From Dryococelus australis (lineage: Eukaryota > Arthropoda > Insecta > Phasmatodea > Phasmatidae), in contig CM056995.1 in assembly GCA_029891345.1 (NCBI GenBank), positions 215,144,547 to 215,208,546 on the forward strand: a stretch of DNA of 64,000 nt, read 5' to 3'. The notes beneath the pieces were generated by a model that did not search any database, was not told the DNA's origin, and saw only the letters and a program-made list of their open reading frames with translations. Position 1 is the first letter of the stretch; the number at the start of each line of letters is the position of its first letter. Both the position numbers and the translations under genes were made by a program. Positions 58,400 to 64,000 of this stretch are shown here, in pieces.

Positions 58400-58581
58400 C
58401 AGCCAGAAACAAGGCGCTTCACAAACACGCAAGGGACCTCAGAAACCAAGGCTACAAATTTGTTTGGGTCCGAGACTTTAACATCTACATCTGTAAAAAT
58501 GAAGATGCAAGAGTTGTCCGCATCAAGGACGAGTCAATGATAAGTCTGTTTCAAGATGAGCTGAAGAGCTCTAGTGGATAG
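58400..58581 (+). pseudogene. LINE A ORF1, C-terminal part
   Basis: Reads KALHKHARDLRNQGYKFVWV, then RDFNIYICKNEDARVVRIKD and a stop at about 58579. The R-xx-GY-FVWVRD...I.ICKNED pattern is the usual C-terminal end of the FP-like ORF1 protein found in several insect LINEs. The upstream part is lost in the repeat cluster. ORF2 begins about 110 bases downstream. Confidence 0.6.
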
Positions 58582-59627
58582 GTGTTTCTCAAAGTGTATT
58601 AAATAGTGAACATTTGTGTAAGACTAGTCATAAGCCATGCAATCTTTCAAATAGCCAACCAAAATAAAAATTGATAGTTCATGTGATGAGCAGTTAAAAT
58701 CAGGAAGTGACACTATGTTTAAAGGATTGTATATTACTGCAAGGAGCATAAGAAACAAGCTAGAAGACCTGGAAATGACTGTATGGAAGTTAAAACCTCT
58801 AGACATAATTGTGGTATCAGAAACATGGATTAGCAGTAAAATGAATAAGTATTTCAGTTTGCCAAACTTTGTATTTCAGTACGCTGAAAAAAAAAGAACA
58901 GAATAGAAGGAGGGGTGGGCATTTATGTACATATCTCTTGGTCTAGTATGGTACTCAACAAATGTGAAAAATATCATTCCATTATCCTGGTTAACCTAAA
59001 ATGGAATTCAAGTGATGTTAATGTTGTTCTTGTTTATAATACAGACACAGATAATGCCAAAATGTTAATGGAAGACTGAGAATTAGTAATCATAGAATCA
59101 ATGGGTAAACCTAGATTTGTAATTGGTGACTTCAACATAAACACACTCAGGGAAACAAAAATAGGAAATGACTACTACTTGTTGAGTAGTCTAGGATTTC
59201 AACACTGCAATACTACGTTACCTACAAGAGTAACACAGCCACACTGATTGATCATCTACTAACCAACAGCTACTCTCACAATATTAAATATTTAACTTCC
59301 CGATAGACTTTAGTGTCACAATGCTCTAGCATTCAATGTAATTAAAAAAAAAAAACTAGACGAATAGAGAAGAGTTTTATAGCCTAATTCAGTCTCTGTA
59401 GCCACACGCAAACACATAGATTTCGGAGTAGCACAACATTACTTTACTGAAAAGTTACGTGTCCTAAATGGGGATAGACTAATATGAATTAAATATATGA
59501 GATTTTATTGATTATTATTCTAAAGGTGAATCATCAAAGCCACAAAAGCAATACAAAAAAAAAACCGGTACCGTTTGCACCTTGGATAACTAATGAGTAT
59601 CTAGAATTAACAAAGGGTTAGTGGTAT

Positions 59628-60022
59628 GAAAGGTAGCAGGGTGGCAAAGGTCGTGCTCATTCATGTAGGGGGAGATGACCTGGCTCATAGGGAGGTGGGG
59701 CAGGAGGTAGAGCGGGACCTCAGGGGATTGCTGAAGAAAGTTGCAGGAGAAGTTTCCTGGAGCTAGGGCAGTAAGTGGCATGCTGGTTAGGAAAGGAGTA
59801 TCTTATAGGAAGGCAGTGGCTGCGAGTGAGGTATATGAGAGGGTGTGTAGGGATTTGGGGGCTACATTTATAGATAGTAGGAAATGGGTAGGCTGGGAAA
59901 GTGTAGGGAGGGACCATGTTCACCTGACAGAACAGGGAAAGAGGATTCTAGGTGACCAGCTAGGTAGAGAAGTAGCTGGATGCATGGAGAGGGTCAGGGC
60001 AGAGCAGCAGTTGTTGAAATAG
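59628..60022 (+). pseudogene. LINE B ORF1, C-terminal half of an SGNH esterase
   Basis: Starts in mid-domain with RVAKVVLIHVGGDDLAH (about 59640-59690), the GxND-type block III of SGNH hydrolases with D for N, then LRGLLKKVAGEVSWS and a stop. A second frame from 59741 carries LVRKGVSYRKAVAASEVYER and the block V histidine in GRDHVHLTEQGKRIL (DHVH at 59912-59923), ending at 60022. Block I with the nucleophilic Ser would lie upstream of the truncation. Such esterases are known in ORF1 proteins of CR1/L2-group LINEs; their role is still debated. One frameshift splits the domain. Confidence 0.75.
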
Positions 60023-60049
60023 CAATCAGTTAGAAGTAAGGAAACGGAA

Positions 60050-62894
60050 GTGGAGAGAAATGGAGAGGATAGCATTGATGAGGCCGCAGGGGTGGAGATA
60101 GGAGGTAAGCAATGTAGGATGGTAAAGCAGAGTACTAGTATAAAGATAATGGTGGTGAACTGTAGGAGTGTGTACAACAAGCTGGAGGGCTTCTGGGGAA
60201 AGGTTGAAGGATATGGGGCGGATATAGTGGTAGCTGTGGAGACTTGGTTGACTGAGGAAGTACTGGACATAGAGTGTAGGCAGGATGAGTTCACCATCTT
60301 CAGAAGAGACAGGGATGGGAGAGGAGGAATAATGGTGTGTGTAAGGAAAGGGCTAAAAGGGGCGGTAGAATGGGTTAATGAGGATGTCGAGGTAATGGAA
60401 ATTATATTGAGTGGTAGTAGTAATAGGAGTATTACTTTGCTGGCAGCGTATAGACCACCAGGACAGGGATGGCAGGCAATTGAGAGGATCAAGGAGAGGG
60501 TCGATAGACTAAAGGACAGGCAGTGGGTTGTTGTAGCAGGGGATTTGAATATGCCAGGGGTGAAATGGGTAGAGGGTGCAGAAGGAATGGGTAGCATAAT
60601 GCAGAGAATGGCAGCACATTTAGTCAACAGAGGATTAGTCCAGATAGTAGAAACACCTACGAGATGGAATGAGGAGGGTGTTGGTCAAACCTAGGAATGC
60701 TGTAGTTGATGCAACAGTATTGGATGGTATAAGCGACCATCATATTCCGGTTGTAGAAATTGGGATTGGCAGGATGAGGGAAGTGCAAATGGCAGAAAGG
60801 TTGGTGTGGCAGTATGGGAGGGGAGACAAGAAGGGGGCAGAAATCTTCCTGAGAGACAGGTTTAAAAAATGATCTATGGAGGAGGTGTAGTAGGGTTGTG
60901 GAGGGAGTTTAGAGGATTAATGGAGGTTATGTTGGAGAAATTTGTGCCAATGAAAGGTTACGGACTGGGGGAGATCCCCCATATTATGGACAGGAGATTT
61001 TGAAAATGAAGAGGAAAGGCAGAAAATTACATGCCAAGTGGAGAAATGAAGGTCTGATAAGATCTAAGGAAATGATGAAACAAATGGGTACGGAGCTTGA
61101 AAGGAAGATCAAAAAGACAAAGAATGTATTTCTGGGGAACATGGTGGAAGAAGGAAAAGGCAAGGAATGGGGGAAATTGTTTAGGTATGTTAGGAGGTTA
61201 AGGGGAGGGCAGGAAGGGATCCCTCTGCTAACAGGAAGGGATGGTAGGCATGCGACAAATGACCAAGAAAAATCAAAGATGCTGCAAGGACAGTACTTGT
61301 CAGTGTTTGAGGCAAAGGAGGGTAGGAGTAGGGGGACAAACAGCGTTCGGGGGGTGTATAGTGAGTTTAAGATGAGGGAGGGGGGGATAGAAAAGGTAAT
61401 TAGGGGTTTGGAGAGCAGTAAGGCATGGGGACCAGATGGGATAGGAAACGCAGCACTAAAGTTTGGTGGCAAGGAGTTGGCAAAATATTTAGAAGTGCTG
61501 TTTAAAAAGTCCTTAGGAGTGGGTAAGTTAACACAAGATTGGAAGGATGCTATGGTGGTACCTATACACAAGCAGAGAGAGGATAGGGGGAGGCCTGGCA
61601 GCACAGACCGGTGAGTCTCACATCAAGTACAGGAAAAGTAATGGAGAGGCTGGTGGTGCAGTATGTGGTATGGGTAATGAACAATAGGAATTGGTTGGGG
61701 GAGTCCCAGCATGGTTTCAGGAGGGGTTACTCATGTGAGACTCAGCTGGCAGGGTTATTAGAGGATCTGGTGCAGGTAGTTGGTGAGGGGAAGCAGTTGG
61801 ATGCCTGCTTCATAGATTTTGAGAAGGCATTCGATAAGGTGCAGCATGGGACATTGATGAGGAAAGTGGAGGCGCTGATACCAGACAGGAGGGTAGTAGA
61901 ATGGATAGGGGACTTTCTCGGGGGGCGAAGGCAGAGGGTGAAAGTGGGGGAGGCAATATCGGAGGAAGAGGAGGTTCCGTCAGGGGTACTACAGGGAAGC
62001 GTACTGGGTCCTTTGTTATTTACCATAATGGTAAATGACATGGGTTTGGGGATTAGGGGAAAAATTAGATTGTTTGCAGACGATTGTGTTGTATATGCTG
62101 AGGGGGCCGGAAATTTGCAGGCGGACATTGATAAGATATGGTTGTGGACCAGAAAAAATAAAATGAAGATAAATGTAAGAAAAACGAAGGTAGTGAGGTT
62201 CACAAGGAAGATGATAAGCAGGGACATGTACAAATGGGAGGGACAAGAGATAGAAGAAGCAGCAGAATATAAGTATCTAGGGATTTTATTGCAGGGAGAC
62301 CTCAGGTGGAAAAAACAGGTAGAGAGGGTGGTTGCAAAGGGAAGAAGGGCTCTGGGTATGCTGGGAAGGGTGCTGAATGGAGTCAGCTGTGAGGTGAAGG
62401 AGAAGGCGTACGGCACAATGGTACGGCCAATGTTAGAATATGCTGCAGCAGTATGGGACCCATATGTGGAGGTGGAAGTGCAAGAACTGGAAAAGGTGCA
62501 GAGAAAGGCAGCAAGATGGGTGAAGGGTAGGTGGAGAAGGCAGGGGCAAGATGGTGAGGAAGAAGTAAACTATAGGCCATCAGTGATGATGAATGAAATG
62601 GGGTGGAGCTCATTGAAGGACAGGAGGAAAGTTGACCTGTTAGTCAGGATGTACAGAGTGGTGAATGAAGAGGGAGGATGGGGAGGGCTACACTGCAAGC
62701 TAAGTAAGGGGGTGTTTAGGGGAAGAGGAAACAACAGTGAGAAGCTTCAGAGGGTGTGGAGGAGAATGGAGCGGGGTAGGCAGTCCATGCTTGTGAGGTC
62801 TGTGAGGGAGTGGAATGTGTTGAGGGAGGAATTGGTATCTGTGAGATGGGTCGGTAAATTCAGGAAGGGAGTGGAAAAGGAGTTGGTTGGGTGA
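60050..62894 (+). pseudogene. LINE B ORF2: endonuclease and reverse transcriptase
   Basis: The endonuclease (60050-60694) contains MVVNCRSVYNKLEGF (catalytic Asn), IVVAVETWLTEEV (Glu) and VVAGDLNMPGVKW (Asp/Asn). It shifts frame near 60680, where SDHHIPVVEI (catalytic Asp-His) follows. A stop at 60870 and another shift lead to a linker (61000-61614) with SSKAWGPDGIGNAALKF. The RT (61611-62894) is open for 427 residues: ESQHGFRRGYSCETQLAGLL, CFIDFEKAFDKVQHGTLM, VPSGVLQGSVLGPLLF, and the active site LFADDCVV (FADD at 62073-62084). It continues into a C-terminal region with MLEYAAAVWDPY. Start 28 bases after ORF1 suggests a linked bicistronic layout. At least three frameshifts. Confidence 0.9.
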
Positions 62895-62939
62895 AGGAGA
62901 GTTGAGAGAGCTCGCCACTGGGTGGTAGCCTAATTGCGA

Positions 62940-62962
62940 GTGTATGTATGTATGTATGTATG
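62940..62962 (+). repeat. (TATG)n tail of LINE B
   Basis: Five to six TATG units at the 3' end, just before the second target-duplication copy. Short microsatellite tails are typical of CR1/L2-type LINEs. Confidence 0.9.
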
Positions 62963-64000
62963 ACAATTTAACAAAGAGTAAAAAATCTTATGGAAAAAAC
63001 TAAATCACCACCCACAAAACCTGTTTTTGAAAAGTGATATTAATAGATGTTTTAATACTGCAAACCATATGAAACATACACTGAAATCCAGTTATTACTG
63101 TAATAGGTTACAAATAAACATTAGTAACCCCAAGAAAACATGAAAAATAATAAATGAGGTAATTCATAATCAACGTGATGTCAAACTACAAGCAGCCATA
63201 ATTTTGCACAGAAATGGTAATCCCATATCAGTTGGAAGAGATAGCAAATAAGTTTAACTTGTTCTTTGCAAACATAGGCAAAGAATTAGTAGATAACCTA
63301 TCCTTCCAGATCCAGGGTCCAATACAACCAATTCTCCTACACCAATTAACTCAGTTTGATATCTTACTTCAGTTACTACGCTTTAAGTGGGAAAAAAAAA
63401 CATTACTGGTCTTAAAAACAAGAATAATAAAACAAGTGATGGAATCACAAATATTATACAAAAGAAATTAAATGGTACCCTTAGTCCAGCTATCGTGCAA
63501 TTAATTAATCATTCATTCTCTATGGGGGAATTCCCAGATAAATGTAAACTTGCTAGGGCAATACCTGTATACAAGGATAGGTCTAGGACTGAGCCGTATA
63601 ACTATAGGCCAATTTCAATACTGCCTATTATTTCTAAAATTTTCTAGAAATGTGCCAAATTTAGGTTAAAACAATTTTTGAACAAAAAGCAATATTTCTT
63701 TCCATATCAGTATGGGTTTATGGAAAAATCGTCCACCACAAATGCTACTATGGACATAATAACAAAATTGGAAAGTGTATTAGATGAGGGATGATTGAAG
63801 GGGCAATCTTTATAGAGCTAAAAAAAAACTTTTGATACTGTACATCACAGCTTACTATTACAAAAACTAGAAGAGGCTGCAGTCAGAGGAGAGGCCCACA
63901 AGTGGTTCTTTAGCTATTTACATAAGCGAAAACAGTATGTTTCAGTTAATGTGGATTATAGTAAGGAGTTAGAAGTGACTTATGGCGTGCCCCAAGGTTC

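Larger units (their letters stand above)
59616..62967 (+). mobile_element. LINE B (CR1/L2-like, esterase ORF1) inserted in LINE A
   Basis: A 3.35 kb non-LTR retrotransposon bounded by TTAACAAAG on both sides (59607-59615 and 62968-62976). Its 5' end is truncated inside ORF1. It continues through endonuclease and RT and ends in a (TATG)n tail at 62940-62962. It lies in the same orientation as LINE A. Base composition is strikingly purine-rich (G over C) compared with the AT-rich host LINE. Confidence 0.92.
58400..64000 (+). mobile_element. LINE A (Jockey/CR1-like), interrupted and running off the window
   Basis: A plus-strand non-LTR retrotransposon: end of ORF1 (58400-58581), endonuclease (58690-59330), linker, and RT from about 63180 to the window end. 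LINE B is inserted in the linker at 59616. Removing LINE B and one copy of its target duplication joins the two parts in the same frame, reading WITNEYLELTK then SKKSYGKN. The RT stops at the window edge in the VPQGS-type block (GVPQG). Confidence 0.88.
58690..64000 (+). pseudogene. LINE A ORF2: endonuclease and reverse transcriptase
   Basis: The endonuclease has SIRNKLEDLEMTVWKLKPLD, IIVVSETWIS (58804-58835; catalytic Glu), and after frame changes FVIGDFNINTL (59115-59150; Asp and Asn of the catalytic site), then TRVTQP and LIDHLLTN. The linker reads PWITNEYLELT up to 59611. After LINE B the frame resumes, with SSYYCNRLQINISNPKK (about 63085-63135), a fingers region LARAIPVYKDRS, YNYRPISILPIISKIF (63550-63647), FPYQYGFMEKSSTTNA (63695-63745), and GVPQG at the edge. 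Stops and frameshifts are common. Confidence 0.85.

Noticed and set aside
59920..60627. 235-residue open frame on the minus strand
   Set aside because: It is the antisense shadow of the LINE B endonuclease; Ser/Pro/Leu-rich with no domain.
61742..62416. 224-residue open frame on the minus strand
   Set aside because: Antisense of the LINE B reverse transcriptase, which has clear catalytic motifs on the plus strand.

Overview
This window looks like intergenic DNA from a large, repeat-rich animal genome, most likely an insect or other arthropod. I found no host protein-coding gene, rRNA or intact tRNA gene. The background is AT-rich and almost every recognisable reading frame belongs to a decayed transposable element. 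The arthropod inference rests on the element mix (PIF/Harbinger with a MADF partner gene, Polinton/Maverick, gypsy, Jockey/CR1-type LINEs, several hAT lineages) and is not proof of species.

Layout, left to right. 70-2200: a LINE reverse transcriptase relic (minus). 4265-5566: a ZBED-type hAT transposase with a deletion. 7134-14558: a nearly complete PIF/Harbinger element with long terminal inverted repeats and TTA target duplications; it carries a plus-strand MADF gene and a minus-strand DDE transposase whose exons interlock, and it has been hit by a solo LTR (10004-10887) and a small MITE. 15841-17704: a 1.9 kb inverted-repeat element whose reverse-oriented relative lies at 40731-42260. 17763-18474: a non-autonomous hAT element with a perfect 8-bp duplication. 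18725-27720: a second hAT transposase (ZMYM1/DUF4371 type, minus), split by a TA-flanked MITE (18937-19379) and a decayed gypsy element (19529-26538).

28150-38810 is the most notable region: a decayed Polinton/Maverick (virus-like DNA transposon) with integrase plus chromodomain, Bro-N-type protein, FtsK/HerA-type packaging ATPase, a probable minor-capsid (penton-like) protein, protein-primed family B DNA polymerase, a SAP-like ORF and a repeat-built Cys/His ORF. A tRNA-derived SINE lies inside it. A dispersed repeat that abuts its right edge (38816-39090) also occurs alone at 3190-3575.

43422-47700 is a second gypsy relic (minus). 49700-52950 is a GC-richer stretch with no recognised gene. 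54616-58370 is a cluster of rearranged repeat units with an insertion. 58400-64000 is a LINE (A) running off the window, into which a second LINE (B, 59616-62967) has inserted; LINE B keeps part of an SGNH-esterase ORF1, endonuclease and reverse transcriptase. The main theme is nested insertion, supported in several places by target duplications and by reading frames that continue across the insertion. All coding assignments are by eye from motifs, and coordinates of decayed coding regions are approximate.
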